DNA of 64,000 nt from JAXHUE01 sp034189655. Its GTDB lineage: Bacteria > Chloroflexota > Dehalococcoidia > E44-bin15. Below are positions 53,074 to 61,774 of the stretch, piece by piece. The notes beneath the pieces were generated by a model. It was not told the DNA's origin. It was given only the letters and a program-made list of their open reading frames with translations, and made no database searches. A program made the translations under genes and the position numbers. The DNA is taken from the NCBI GenBank assembly GCA_034189655.1, contig JAXHUE010000006.1, positions 1-64,000 on the forward strand, written 5' to 3'. Position 1 is the first letter of the stretch; the number at the start of each line of letters is the position of its first letter.

Positions 53074-53211
53074 GTCACACCTCCGGGCAACGGTCTTGGA
53101 TAGAGGCAGAGAGGGCCGGGATGAAGGACACCGTTGACTCCGCAAAAACGGGACTCAATGCGCCCTCACTTCTATAGCTTCCAGGGCAGTGGGTCTGGAA
53201 TCTGCTACCAG

Positions 53212-53287
53212 TGGTGGAGATAGGGGGATTCGAACCCCCGACCTCTGCGATGCGAACGCAGCGCTCTCCCAGCTGAGCTATATCCCC
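53212..53287 (-). tRNA. tRNA-Ala (anticodon CGC), encoded CCA
   Basis: Complete cloverleaf on the minus strand: acceptor GGGGATA/TATCTCC, D-arm GCTC-AGCTGGGA-GAGC, anticodon stem CTGCG/CGCAG with loop TTCGCAT (anticodon CGC, reads GCG, Ala), T-arm GGGGG-TTCGAAT-CCCCC, discriminator A, and genomic CCA. Confidence 0.95.
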
Positions 53288-53353
53288 ATAGCGAGCACCG
53301 CCATGATAGCAAATGCCCCCAAGCGATGTCAAGCAAACTGGGTGAAGGCCCTG

Positions 53354-53383
53354 TTGACACCGGCCGCACCAACGTGGTATAAA
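53354..53383 (+). promoter_or_regulatory. Promoter of the subtilase gene
   Basis: TTGACA (53354-53359), 18-base spacer, TATAAA (53378-53383); ATG 53392 is only nine bases beyond, giving a very short or absent leader if that ATG is used. Confidence 0.65.
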
Positions 53384-53391
53384 GGGGGGCG

Positions 53392-55065
53392 ATGTTTGTT
53401 ATGTCACGTGATAGTGCGGCGAGACACAGAGCAATGGCCAGCAGATTGCTCGTAGCGCTCACCGTGGTGGCCCTCGCGGCGGCCATGATACCGGCGCCGC
53501 CGGCCTCGGCCCAGGCGCCGGACAAGGTCGACGTGATAATAGGGTTCCAGGAAGACACGGGCGGGGAGCGGCTCGTGGAGCAGTCCGCCGGCAGCATCAA
53601 ACACAGGTATGAGTCCTTGAGCGCCGTCTCTGCCTCGGTGCCAACGGAGAAGGTGGGCCTATTCCTCGAAGACCCGGTCGTGGCCTACGTCGAGGCCGAT
53701 ACCGCCGTCCGCGCCATCGATATCCTCCCCTGGGGCATCGACCGCATCGACGCCGAGGTGGTATGGGGAGGTAGCGAGAACGCCACCAGCGTTGGTGCAG
53801 GGCGCAACGCCGGCGACGGCGTGACGGTGGCCATCATAGACACCGGGATCGACTACGACCACCCTGACCTGGCCGCCGGCTACCTCGGTGGCTACGACTT
53901 CGTGAACGCAGACGCCGACCCCATGGACGATAACGGGCACGGCACCCACTGCGCCGGCATAGTGGCCGCCGCCGATAACGGGCTGGGCGTCATCGGGGTG
54001 GCCCCCCACGCCGGGCTCTACGCGGTCAAGGTGCTCGATAGCGGCGGCTCAGGATGGGTGAGCGATGTCATCGCCGGGATCGAGTGGGCGGTGGCCCACG
54101 ACGCAGATATCATCTCCATGAGCCTGGGCTCGGACTACAACTCGACCGCCCTGCAAGATGCCTGCGACGCCGCCTACGCCGCCGGGCTCCTGCTGGTGGG
54201 GGCAGCGGGTAACGACGGCGACAGGAAGGGCCGAAGGGATACCGTGGACTACCCCGCGCGGTACACGTCCGTCATCGCGGTGTCGGCCACCGACGCCAGG
54301 GACCGCAAGGCAAGCTGGTCAAGCGCCGGCCCCGACGTGGAGCTGGCCGCCCCTGGTGTCGACATCTACTCCACGTACTGGAACGATACCTACGTCCAGA
54401 TGAGCGGCACCAGCATGGCCTGCCCCCACGTCGCAGGGACGGCAGCCCTGGTATGGGCCGCCAACCCCTCGTGGAGCAACGCCCAGGTGAGGGGCCAGCT
54501 CCAGGACACCGCCGAGGATATCGGGAGAAGGGGCCGGGACGACCTGTTCGGCTACGGCCTGGTCGATGCCCAGGAAGCCACATCGTCATCGCCCGCGCCC
54601 ACGCCCACGCCTACGCCCACGCCTACACCTACCCCTACGCCCACTCCCACGCCGACACCGACAGCGACGCCCACACCCACCACTACGCCGACGCCAACGG
54701 CGACGCCTTCACCCACGCCCACCCCTACGCCGTCTTACACCATGCACGTGGACAGCATAGAGATGGAGCTCAACTCCAGAAAGGGCGGCTCGCGGGTGAA
54801 CGCCACGGCCCAGGTGACCGTGGTCGATGGCAGCGGCAGCCCGGTGAGCAGGGTCAGGGTGTACGGCCACTGGGAGGACGCCACCGGCGATAGCGACTCA
54901 GACCGGACCGACAGGCGAGGAGAGGCAGAGCTCAAGTCGGATTGGGTGAACGAGCCGCCCAGCGGCACCACCTTCACCTTCGTGGTGGACACTATCACCA
55001 ACGGCAGGTATGTCTACGACCCCGATGCCAACGCCGAGGACAGCGACTCGATAAGCGTCCCCTAG
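53392..55065 (+). CDS. Secreted S8 subtilisin-like protease
   Basis: 557 aa. Signal peptide (LLVALTVVALAAAMIPAPPASAQA, cleavage after about residue 41), an I9-like propeptide region to about 110, then the S8 catalytic domain: Asp in IIDTGIDYDHPD, His in DNGHGTHCAGI, Asn in LVGAAGNDGD, Ser in SGTSMACPHVAGTAAL. A Pro-Thr linker (about 402-448) joins a C-terminal beta-sandwich (about 450-557) that may bind the cell surface or a substrate. An exported nutritional protease that feeds the amino-acid import system is plausible but inferred. Start ATG near-leaderless; ATG 53401 or 53434 are alternatives. Confidence 0.92.
   Translation: MFVMSRDSAARHRAMASRLLVALTVVALAAAMIPAPPASAQAPDKVDVIIGFQEDTGGERLVEQSAGSIKHRYESLSAVSASVPTEKVGLFLEDPVVAYVEADTAVRAIDILPWGIDRIDAEVVWGGSENATSVGAGRNAGDGVTVAIIDTGIDYDHPDLAAGYLGGYDFVNADADPMDDNGHGTHCAGIVAAADNGLGVIGVAPHAGLYAVKVLDSGGSGWVSDVIAGIEWAVAHDADIISMSLGSDYNSTALQDACDAAYAAGLLLVGAAGNDGDRKGRRDTVDYPARYTSVIAVSATDARDRKASWSSAGPDVELAAPGVDIYSTYWNDTYVQMSGTSMACPHVAGTAALVWAANPSWSNAQVRGQLQDTAEDIGRRGRDDLFGYGLVDAQEATSSSPAPTPTPTPTPTPTPTPTPTPTPTATPTPTTTPTPTATPSPTPTPTPSYTMHVDSIEMELNSRKGGSRVNATAQVTVVDGSGSPVSRVRVYGHWEDATGDSDSDRTDRRGEAELKSDWVNEPPSGTTFTFVVDTITNGRYVYDPDANAEDSDSISVP
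54592..54735 (+). repeat. Pro-Thr coding minisatellite
   Basis: Degenerate repeats of a six-base unit (CCCACG and variants) encode the Thr-Pro linker of the subtilase, about 48 codons. Confidence 0.85.
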
Positions 55066-55113
55066 CAACGGCCACGCGCGCGGAAGCCCCCAAGGGCCCA
55101 GGGCCCGCCCCCT

Positions 55114-56451
55114 CTACTTGCCGATGCAGAAGCGGCTGAAGATGGTCTCCAGCAGCTCGTCGCTCACCGTCTCGCCGGTGATCTCGCCCAGGGCGTTCGC
55201 GGCGGCGGTCAGGTCGATGGTGACCAGGTCGTCGGGCACCCCCTGGGCCACGCCTGAGAGTGCCCCCTCCAGGTAGGCAGCGGCCTGCTCCAGTGCCGCC
55301 TTGTGACGTGGGTTGGCGACCAGCAGGGCATCGGAGGCCACGGCCTCACCCCCCAACACGGCGGCCACCATCCTCTCCTCGAGGCGGTCGAGCCCCTCGC
55401 CGGTAAGGGCCGAGGTGGACACCCGCTCCCAGGGCAGGTGGTCGAGGGCGGCCACTACCCCCAGGTCTCGCTTGTTGGCCACCACCAGCACCTCCTTTCC
55501 GTGGAGGAGGTCGATGATATCCCCGTCTGCGGCCTGGAGCGGCTGGTGGGCATCCACCACCAGGAGGACGAAGTCCGCCTGCTCGACGGCGCGGCGGCTG
55601 CGCTCCACCCCCAGCGACTCGACGAGGTCCTTGCTCTCGGTGATGCCCGCGGTGTCGACCAGGCAGAAGGGCACCCCCCTGATGTTGACCACCTCCTCCA
55701 GCGTGTCCCTGGTGGTGCCCGGGTGCGGGGTGACGATGGCCCGCCCCTCGCGCAGGAGGCAGTTGAGCAGGCTGGACTTGCCCACGTTGGGCCGCCCCAC
55801 GATGGCGGTGCGCACCCCCTGCCGGTAGACCATCCCCTGGTCGGCGCTGGCCACCAGCCCGGCGATGGCCCCCAGCGCCCTCTCGAGCACGGGGCAGACG
55901 TCCTGCTCCTCGACCTCGTCATCGGGGAAGTCGATGCGCGCGGTGAGAGAGGCCAGCGCCGCCATCACCTCGGCGCGCACCTCCCTGACCGAGCGGGAGA
56001 GACCCCCCCCCAGCCCCCGGGCGGCCACCCTGAGGCCGGCCGCGGTCTTGGCCCGCACCACGTCGAGCACGGCCTCGGCCTGGGCCAGGTCGATGCGGCC
56101 GTTTAAGAAGGCCCTGAGCGTGAACTCGCCGGGCTGGGCCAGGCGGGCCCCGTAGCGGAGCACGAGCCCCAGCACGCGCTGCAGGGGCAGGGGGCCGCCG
56201 TGGCAGTTGAGCTCCACCACGTCCTCCCTGGTGTAGCTGTGCGGCGCCGCCATGTAGCAGGCGAGGGCCTCGTCTATGACCTCGCCGCTCTCCGGGTCGA
56301 CGATGTGCCCGTACACCATGCGGCGGTCCTCCAGGCGGTGGGGGAAGACCTGCGCCGCGATGGCCCGGGCCTCGCCCCCGCTCAGGCGCACGATGCCGAT
56401 GCCCCCCTCGCCGATGGGGGTGGCGATGGCGACGATGGTGTCCTGGTACAT
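55114..56451 (-). CDS. mnmE: tRNA modification GTPase MnmE (TrmE)
   Basis: 445 aa. N-terminal folate-binding domain (TIVAIATPIGEGGIGIVRLSG, CHGGPLPLQRVL, GEFTLRAFLNGRIDLAQAEAVLD), G domain with GRPNVGKSSLL, TTRD, DTAGI and NKRD, and the C-terminal CIGK catalytic Cys. With MnmG it makes the xm5s2U wobble modification in tRNA. One base after the acetyl-CoA hydrolase gene; the two are probably co-transcribed. Confidence 0.95.
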   Translation of the reverse strand: MYQDTIVAIATPIGEGGIGIVRLSGGEARAIAAQVFPHRLEDRRMVYGHIVDPESGEVIDEALACYMAAPHSYTREDVVELNCHGGPLPLQRVLGLVLRYGARLAQPGEFTLRAFLNGRIDLAQAEAVLDVVRAKTAAGLRVAARGLGGGLSRSVREVRAEVMAALASLTARIDFPDDEVEEQDVCPVLERALGAIAGLVASADQGMVYRQGVRTAIVGRPNVGKSSLLNCLLREGRAIVTPHPGTTRDTLEEVVNIRGVPFCLVDTAGITESKDLVESLGVERSRRAVEQADFVLLVVDAHQPLQAADGDIIDLLHGKEVLVVANKRDLGVVAALDHLPWERVSTSALTGEGLDRLEERMVAAVLGGEAVASDALLVANPRHKAALEQAAAYLEGALSGVAQGVPDDLVTIDLTAAANALGEITGETVSDELLETIFSRFCIGK

Positions 56452-56452
56452 G

Positions 56453-57772
56453 CTAGAGCCTCTGCGCCTCCCTCTTGAGCTCGGCGTGGAAGTCGGGGTG
56501 GGCGATGGCGATGAGCTCCTGGGCCCGCTCCCGCCTGCTCCGGCCCGCCAGGTTGGCGATGCCGTACTCGGTGACCACGTAGTCGACGAGGGTGCGCGGT
56601 ATGGTCACCACGTTGCCCGCCTCCAGGGTAGGCATGATGCGGGAGAGCGTGTCCTCCATCGCGGTGGCGGGAAGGGCGAGCACCACCCTCCCGTTGCGGG
56701 ACATCCAGGCCCCGATGGTGAAATCGAGCTGCCCGCCGGTGCCGCTCCACATCCTGGTGCCCAGGGTCTCCGCCGCCACCTGGCCGGTGAGGTCGATGGC
56801 CATGGCGTTGTTGATGGCCACCATGTTGTCGTTCTGGGCGATGACCCTGGGGTTGTTCACGTACGAGGCATCGTACAGCTCGAATGCCGGGTTGTTATCG
56901 ATGTAGTCCAGGTCCTCGTCGGCGATGGTGAGCACCGAGAACGAGGTGGCGATCACCTTGCCCCGGTGCAGGGTCTTGCGCCTGCCGTTGAGCACCCCCT
57001 CCCGCACCAGGCTGAGCACCTCCGGCCCCAGTATCTCGGTGTGCATGCCCAGGTCGTGCTTGCTCCTGAAGTACTCCGCCGCGGCGTAGCCGATGTCGCC
57101 GGTGCCGAGCTGGATGGTATCGCCGTCGCGCACCAGCTCGGCGACGTTGGCCCCGATGACCTCGATCTTCTCCACCCTGGTGCCCATGAGGGTATCCACG
57201 TCCTCCTTGGACTTGCGCTGCGCCGGGGTGCCGCGCTCTACCAGATGGTCGAACTCGGACACGTGGAACTGGGTATCGCCCATCACCCTGACCACGCCGG
57301 GGACCACCTCGCCCACCATCACCTGGGCCCTCTGGGCGTAGGTCTTGGAGAGCCACACCGATTCCCCCAGGCTCACGTACCCGTGCCGGTCCGGCGGTGA
57401 CACGCGCACCATGAACACGTCCACTGCGCCCTTGCGTCCCTCGTCTTCTTTGAGCCTTTCGAACATGGAGATGCCCACCGGCAGGTAGTCAATGATATCG
57501 CCGAAGAGGCGGTCGATGACGGTGCGGAACTTGGAGCTCACCTGGAAGGCGCCCTTTGCATCCTCGTAGTGCCAGCCGAAGGCACCGGCGACGTTGATAG
57601 AATGGATGATGCGCACCCCCTCCAGCTCGTCCTTGCGCGCGGCGAGGGCCTCACAGAGCGTGGTGGGCGTCGCCTGGGCGATGCCGATGCACACGGTGTC
57701 GCCCGACTTCACCACTTTAACCGCCTCCTCCGCAGAGACCAGCTTCTCTCTATACTCGCTCTCCCATGACAT
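56453..57772 (-). CDS. Acetyl-CoA hydrolase / 4-hydroxybutyrate CoA-transferase family
   Basis: 439 aa. Residues 16-36 (VKVVKSGDTVCIGIAQATPTT) and the C-terminal GGQLDFTIGAWMSRNGRVVLAL and VVTEYGIANLAGRSRRERAQELIAIAHPDF are typical of the family. The catalytic Glu that forms the glutamyl-CoA is expected near VIGANVAELVRDGDTIQLGTGDIG. Transfers CoA between acetate and another acid or hydrolyses acetyl-CoA. ATG preceded by GAGAGGAGATGG; the upstream extended -10 at 57806-57814 fits. Confidence 0.85.
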   Translation of the reverse strand: MSWESEYREKLVSAEEAVKVVKSGDTVCIGIAQATPTTLCEALAARKDELEGVRIIHSINVAGAFGWHYEDAKGAFQVSSKFRTVIDRLFGDIIDYLPVGISMFERLKEDEGRKGAVDVFMVRVSPPDRHGYVSLGESVWLSKTYAQRAQVMVGEVVPGVVRVMGDTQFHVSEFDHLVERGTPAQRKSKEDVDTLMGTRVEKIEVIGANVAELVRDGDTIQLGTGDIGYAAAEYFRSKHDLGMHTEILGPEVLSLVREGVLNGRRKTLHRGKVIATSFSVLTIADEDLDYIDNNPAFELYDASYVNNPRVIAQNDNMVAINNAMAIDLTGQVAAETLGTRMWSGTGGQLDFTIGAWMSRNGRVVLALPATAMEDTLSRIMPTLEAGNVVTIPRTLVDYVVTEYGIANLAGRSRRERAQELIAIAHPDFHAELKREAQRL

Positions 57773-57805
57773 AACAGGGCCATCTCCTCTCTACGAGATG
57801 GCCCG

Positions 57806-57814
57806 ATTATACCA
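57806..57814 (-). promoter_or_regulatory. Extended -10 promoter of the acetyl-CoA hydrolase-mnmE unit
   Basis: On the minus strand TGG-TATAAT, 34 bases before ATG 57772; the -35 region is poor. Confidence 0.55.
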
Positions 57815-57843
57815 CAGGGCCACCGCGAGGGTCAGTCGCATAC

Positions 57844-57872
57844 TTGACGGATGGGCGCGAGAGAGGCATTAT
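57844..57872 (+). promoter_or_regulatory. Promoter of the MFS transporter gene
   Basis: TTGACG (57844-57849), 17-base spacer, CATTAT (57867-57872). Confidence 0.5.
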
Positions 57873-57896
57873 AGGAAAGAGCATCGCGAGCGATAT

Positions 57897-59108
57897 ATGG
57901 AGCAGAGAGAGCACAACAGCCCCGCAGTGAGCCGCAACGTCTTCTTCCTTGGCTGGGTGAGCTTCCTCACCGACGTCTCCAGCGAGATGATCTTCCACAT
58001 GTTCCCCCTCTTCCTGTCCCACGTGCTGGGACTGGGGGCAACGTTCATCGGGCTCATCGAGGGGCTGGGCGAAAGCGCCGCCACCCTGCTCAAGATTGCG
58101 AGCGGCTGGGCCAGCGACCGCCTGGGGCGGCGCAAGGGGCCCACCGCGGCGGGGTACATCCTCTCCACCGCGGCCAAGCCCTTCCTGCTCCTCGCCACGA
58201 GCGGCGCCGCCGCGCTCGCCATCCGCTTCTTCGAGCGTGCGGGCAAGGGCATCCGCACCTCTCCCCGCGATGCCCTGGTGGCCGACTCCACCGCCCCCTC
58301 GGCCATGGGGCGGGGCTTCGGCTTCCACCGCGCCATGGACACCGCGGGCGCCGTCACCGGCATCGCCATCGCCGCACTCGTCGTCTACCTGGTGCAGGGG
58401 CTCCAGCCGACGCTGGCCCCGCCCACCTTCCGCTGGCTGGTCATCATCGGCGTGGTGCCCGCGGTGCTGGCGGTGCTGGTCCTGCTGTTCTTCGTCCGGG
58501 AGGCGAAAGGCACTCGCCGCGGGCCAGCCGAGGCCGGGGCGGCGACGACCGCCACCGGCCTGGACCGGCGCTTCTTCCTCTTCCTGGGCATCATGGTGGT
58601 GTTCACCCTGGGCAACTCCGCCGATATCTTCCTGGTGCTGCGGGCGAGCGATATCGGCCTGGCGCCGCTCCACATCCTGCTCATGCTCATACCGCTCAAC
58701 CTGGTCTACGCCGCGACGGCGTACCCCCTGGGGCGGCTCTCGGACCGGGTGGGCAGGAGGCGGCTCATCATCATCGGGTGGTCGGTCTATGCCCTCACCT
58801 ACCTGGGATTCGCCCTCGCCCAGGACTGGTGGCACCCGGCGCTGGTGGTGCTGCTCTTCGCCCTCTACGGGGTCTACTACGGTGCCATCGAGGGGGTGAC
58901 CCGGGCCTTCGTCGCCGACATCTGCCCCGCGGAGAGGCGAGGCACCGCCTACGGCCTGTTCCACGGCGCGGTGGGGGTGAGCCTGCTGCCGGCGAGCGTC
59001 ATCGCCGGCGTCATGTGGGACACCATCGGCCCCCAGGCGCCGTTCTTCTTCGGCGCGGCGATGGCGGGGGCAGCCATGCTGGCATTCTGGGTGCTCATCA
59101 GGGAATAG
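57897..59108 (+). CDS. MFS efflux transporter
   Basis: 403 aa, about twelve membrane helices. Loop motifs ASDRLGRRKGPTAAGY (2-3 loop, DRxGRRK) and RLSDRVGRRRLIIIG repeat in the two halves. ERAGKGIRTSPRDALVADS resembles transporters related to drug or fosmidomycin exporters. Function unknown. ATG 57897 chosen because it directly precedes the hydrophobic region and follows the promoter by 25 bases; Shine-Dalgarno weak. Confidence 0.8.
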   Translation: MEQREHNSPAVSRNVFFLGWVSFLTDVSSEMIFHMFPLFLSHVLGLGATFIGLIEGLGESAATLLKIASGWASDRLGRRKGPTAAGYILSTAAKPFLLLATSGAAALAIRFFERAGKGIRTSPRDALVADSTAPSAMGRGFGFHRAMDTAGAVTGIAIAALVVYLVQGLQPTLAPPTFRWLVIIGVVPAVLAVLVLLFFVREAKGTRRGPAEAGAATTATGLDRRFFLFLGIMVVFTLGNSADIFLVLRASDIGLAPLHILLMLIPLNLVYAATAYPLGRLSDRVGRRRLIIIGWSVYALTYLGFALAQDWWHPALVVLLFALYGVYYGAIEGVTRAFVADICPAERRGTAYGLFHGAVGVSLLPASVIAGVMWDTIGPQAPFFFGAAMAGAAMLAFWVLIRE

Positions 59109-59155
59109 CCGGGACGGGCCCTGCACGCAAACGAGCATTTCCTTGCCCCAACGTC

Positions 59156-59184
59156 TTGACTTACCGCAGCGCTACGCGTTAAGA
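59156..59184 (+). promoter_or_regulatory. Promoter of the NYN-domain gene
   Basis: TTGACT (59156-59161), 17-base spacer, TTAAGA (59179-59184), 75 bases before ATG 59259. Confidence 0.45.
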
Positions 59185-59258
59185 TGACGCCGCGCCGGTC
59201 TCCCTGCCGAGACCCGACCATTCACAGAGGGCATCTATCTTCTGCCAAGGAGGGGTTC

Positions 59259-59864
59259 ATGGACGATAGGGTGGCTATCTTCATAGATGGCAGCAATCTC
59301 TACCATGCACTTCGCGCCAACATGGGGCGCTATGACCTCAACTTTGCCCTGTTCGCCGAGAAGCTGAGCGGCGAGAGGAGGCTGTTCCGCATCTACTACT
59401 ACAACGTGCTGCAGGACCCCAGCCAGCGCGCGGAGGGCTCCCGCGAGCAGCAGGACTTCCTGAACGCCTTGAAGGAGACGCCCTACCTGGAGGTGCGGCT
59501 GGGGGGCACCAAGATGTCTCAGGGCACGCGGGTGGAGAAGGGCATCGACGTCATGCTGGCCACCGACCTCCTGCACTTCGCCTGGATCGGCCTCTACGAG
59601 GTGGCGGTGCTGGTGAGCGGGGACTCGGACTTCGCCTACGCCCTGCAGGCAGTGAAGAACATGGGCAAGCACGTGGAGGTAGCCTACTTCGAGAGCAATA
59701 TCTCCAAGGACCTGCTGGACATAGCCGACAAGAGACACCAGCTCGACAGCGCCTTCTTCAAGGGGCTGTGGAAGGGGAAGCGCCCGCCGCGGCGCCGGCA
59801 GTCGTCCAAGCCCGGGGCCAAGAGCGGCACGCAGAAGAAGGCCGAGGCGCCGGCACCCAGTTAA
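59259..59864 (+). CDS. NYN-domain (LabA/DUF88-like) protein
   Basis: 201 aa. RNase-like NYN domain: FIDGSNLYH (Asp 10), KGIDVMLATDLL, VSGDSDFAYAL, then a basic tail rich in Lys/Arg (PPRRRQSSKPGAKSG). NYN proteins share the PIN fold and are Mg-dependent ribonucleases; LabA is a cyanobacterial clock-output relative. GAGGGG upstream. Likely RNA-processing or regulatory. Confidence 0.82.
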   Translation: MDDRVAIFIDGSNLYHALRANMGRYDLNFALFAEKLSGERRLFRIYYYNVLQDPSQRAEGSREQQDFLNALKETPYLEVRLGGTKMSQGTRVEKGIDVMLATDLLHFAWIGLYEVAVLVSGDSDFAYALQAVKNMGKHVEVAYFESNISKDLLDIADKRHQLDSAFFKGLWKGKRPPRRRQSSKPGAKSGTQKKAEAPAPS

Positions 59865-59948
59865 TGCGTCGGCCGGACGCAGAGCGTGATCGTCGCCCGA
59901 AAGCAATGTTGAACGTGGCCGGTACTCGGCCTTCTAGGAGTGTGTCAT

Positions 59949-60896
59949 ATGAAGACGGGCATCACCGAGCTGCTTGGTATCACCTACCCCATCATCCAGG
60001 GGCCCATGGCCTGGGTCTCGCTCCCTCCCCTCGTCGCTGCGGTGAGCAACGCCGGCGGCCTGGGCATCCTGGGGGCGGCCCCGATGTACCCCGATGAGCT
60101 ACGGGAGAACGTGCGGGCAGTAAAGCAGCTCACCGATAGGCCCTTCGGCGTGAACTTCATCCCGGACAACCCCCGGCTGGAGGAGCTCCTCGATATCATC
60201 ATCGAGGAGGGGGTCAAGGTGGCCAGCTACGGCATCGGCGACCCCCACCGGATAATCGAGCGCACCAGGCCCCACGGCATCGTGAACATGCCCACGGTGG
60301 GCGCGGTGAAGCACGCGGTGCGCGCACAGCAGAACGGGGCCGATGCCATCATCGTCCAGGGCCACGAGGCCGGGGGGCACAACAGCAACGTGGCCACCAT
60401 GGTGCTGGTGCCGGCCGTGGTCAACAAGGTGAGTATCCCCGTGATAGCCGCGGGAGGCATCGGCGACGCCCGCGGCCTGGCCGCCGCCCTGGCCCTGGGG
60501 GCCGGGGGCATCTCCATGGGCACCCGTTTCATCGTGACCCAGGAGAGCCCGGTGCCGGCGAACATCAAGTCGTTCATCATCGGCGCCTCCGAGGAGGATA
60601 CCATCCTGCTGGGCGGCATCCGCTCCGGGCTGCGCGGCCGCCTGCTCAAGAGCAGGTTCACCGACATGGTGCAGGGGCCCGGTGCCGGCGAGGCCCTGGC
60701 CGGGGACGAGCCACCTTCGCGGGTGGGCCGGCTGAGGATGGCCATGGTCGACGGCGACGAGGAGAGGGGCACCATCGTCGCCGGCCAGGTGTGCGGCCTC
60801 ATCGAGGACATCCCTACGTGCCAGGAGTTGATAGAGCGCACGGTGCGAGGCGCCGAGGCCATCCTGGAACGAGCGAGGGCTGCGCTCAACACCTGA
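59949..60896 (+). CDS. Nitronate monooxygenase / FabK-like flavoprotein
   Basis: 315 aa TIM-barrel FMN enzyme. YPIIQGPMAWVSLPPLVAAVSNAGGLGILGA is the N-terminal signature; IIVQGHEAGGHNS contains the catalytic His; VIAAGGIGDARGLAAALALGAGGISMGTRFI binds FMN phosphate. Could oxidise nitronates or reduce enoyl-ACP (FabK); motif alone does not separate them. ATG 59949 has AGGAG eight bases upstream. Confidence 0.88.
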   Translation: MKTGITELLGITYPIIQGPMAWVSLPPLVAAVSNAGGLGILGAAPMYPDELRENVRAVKQLTDRPFGVNFIPDNPRLEELLDIIIEEGVKVASYGIGDPHRIIERTRPHGIVNMPTVGAVKHAVRAQQNGADAIIVQGHEAGGHNSNVATMVLVPAVVNKVSIPVIAAGGIGDARGLAAALALGAGGISMGTRFIVTQESPVPANIKSFIIGASEEDTILLGGIRSGLRGRLLKSRFTDMVQGPGAGEALAGDEPPSRVGRLRMAMVDGDEERGTIVAGQVCGLIEDIPTCQELIERTVRGAEAILERARAALNT

Positions 60897-60928
60897 CCAT
60901 AGGGGGCACAGAGAGGGGTACCGCCGCC

Positions 60929-61765
60929 TCACCCGCCGAGGGTCACGTTATCGATCAAGCGCGTCTTGCCGATGCGCACCGCGAGCGACGCAAGCGCCCT
61001 TCCCTCGGCCTCCTCCAGCTCCTCCAGCGTCTCCGGGTGTGCCACGCTCACGTAGTCGATGCGGGCGAGGGGCTCTGCCTTTACCAGACGGGTCATCTCG
61101 CGGCGCAGGCGCTGCGCCCGGCGCTCACCCCCATCATACAGCTCCCTGGCGCGGCACAGCGCCCGCCACAGCACCGGGGCGGCGGCGCGCTCCTCCGGGC
61201 CCAGGTAGACGTTGCGGCTGCTCATGGCCAGGCCGTCCGCCTCGCGCACGGTGGGCACCGCGACGACATCGGGGGACATGTGTAGGTCGGAGACCATCCT
61301 CCTTATCACCACGAGCTGCTGGGCGTCCTTCTCCCCGAAGTAGGCCCGGTCTGGCCCCACGATGTTGAGCAGCACGGCCACCACGGTGGCCACGCCGCGG
61401 AAGTGTCCGGGGCGCGCCGCACCCTCGAGCCTCTCGGTTACCCCCTCCACGTCGATCCAGGTGGCAAAGCCCGGAGGGTACACCTCCTCGGCGCTGGGCA
61501 TGAACACCGTGCCTATCCTCTCGTTCTTCAAGAGGCCCAGGTCCCGCTCTGTGTCCCGCGGGTACTGGCCCAGGTCCTCCCTGGGGCCGAACTGGGCGGG
61601 GTTTATGAAGATACTCACCACCACGTTTACGTTCTCGCGGCGGGCCCGGCGCACCAGCTCCAGGTGCCCCTCGTGGAGGTAGCCCATGGTGGGCACAAAG
61701 CCAACGGAGCCAGTGAACTGGCCCCGCACCCTGTTCATCTCGGCTATTGTGGTCACTACATTCAT
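60929..61765 (-). CDS. panC: Pantothenate synthetase
   Basis: 278 aa. ATP-dependent condensation of pantoate and beta-alanine to pantothenate. MGYLHEGHLELVRRA is the HIGH-type motif, then FINPAQFGPREDLGQYPRD, GPDRAYFGEKDAQQ and PTVREADGLAMSSRN (KMSKS-like). First of the three consecutive pan genes as listed, but last in transcription (panD-panB-panC). Start ATG, 9 bases after panB. Confidence 0.95.
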   Translation of the reverse strand: MNVVTTIAEMNRVRGQFTGSVGFVPTMGYLHEGHLELVRRARRENVNVVVSIFINPAQFGPREDLGQYPRDTERDLGLLKNERIGTVFMPSAEEVYPPGFATWIDVEGVTERLEGAARPGHFRGVATVVAVLLNIVGPDRAYFGEKDAQQLVVIRRMVSDLHMSPDVVAVPTVREADGLAMSSRNVYLGPEERAAAPVLWRALCRARELYDGGERRAQRLRREMTRLVKAEPLARIDYVSVAHPETLEELEEAEGRALASLAVRIGKTRLIDNVTLGG

Positions 61766-61774
61766 GGCGTGATT

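Noticed and set aside
54592..54735. Six-base repeats as a CRISPR or regulatory repeat
   Set aside because: They are in frame within the subtilase and encode a Thr-Pro linker.
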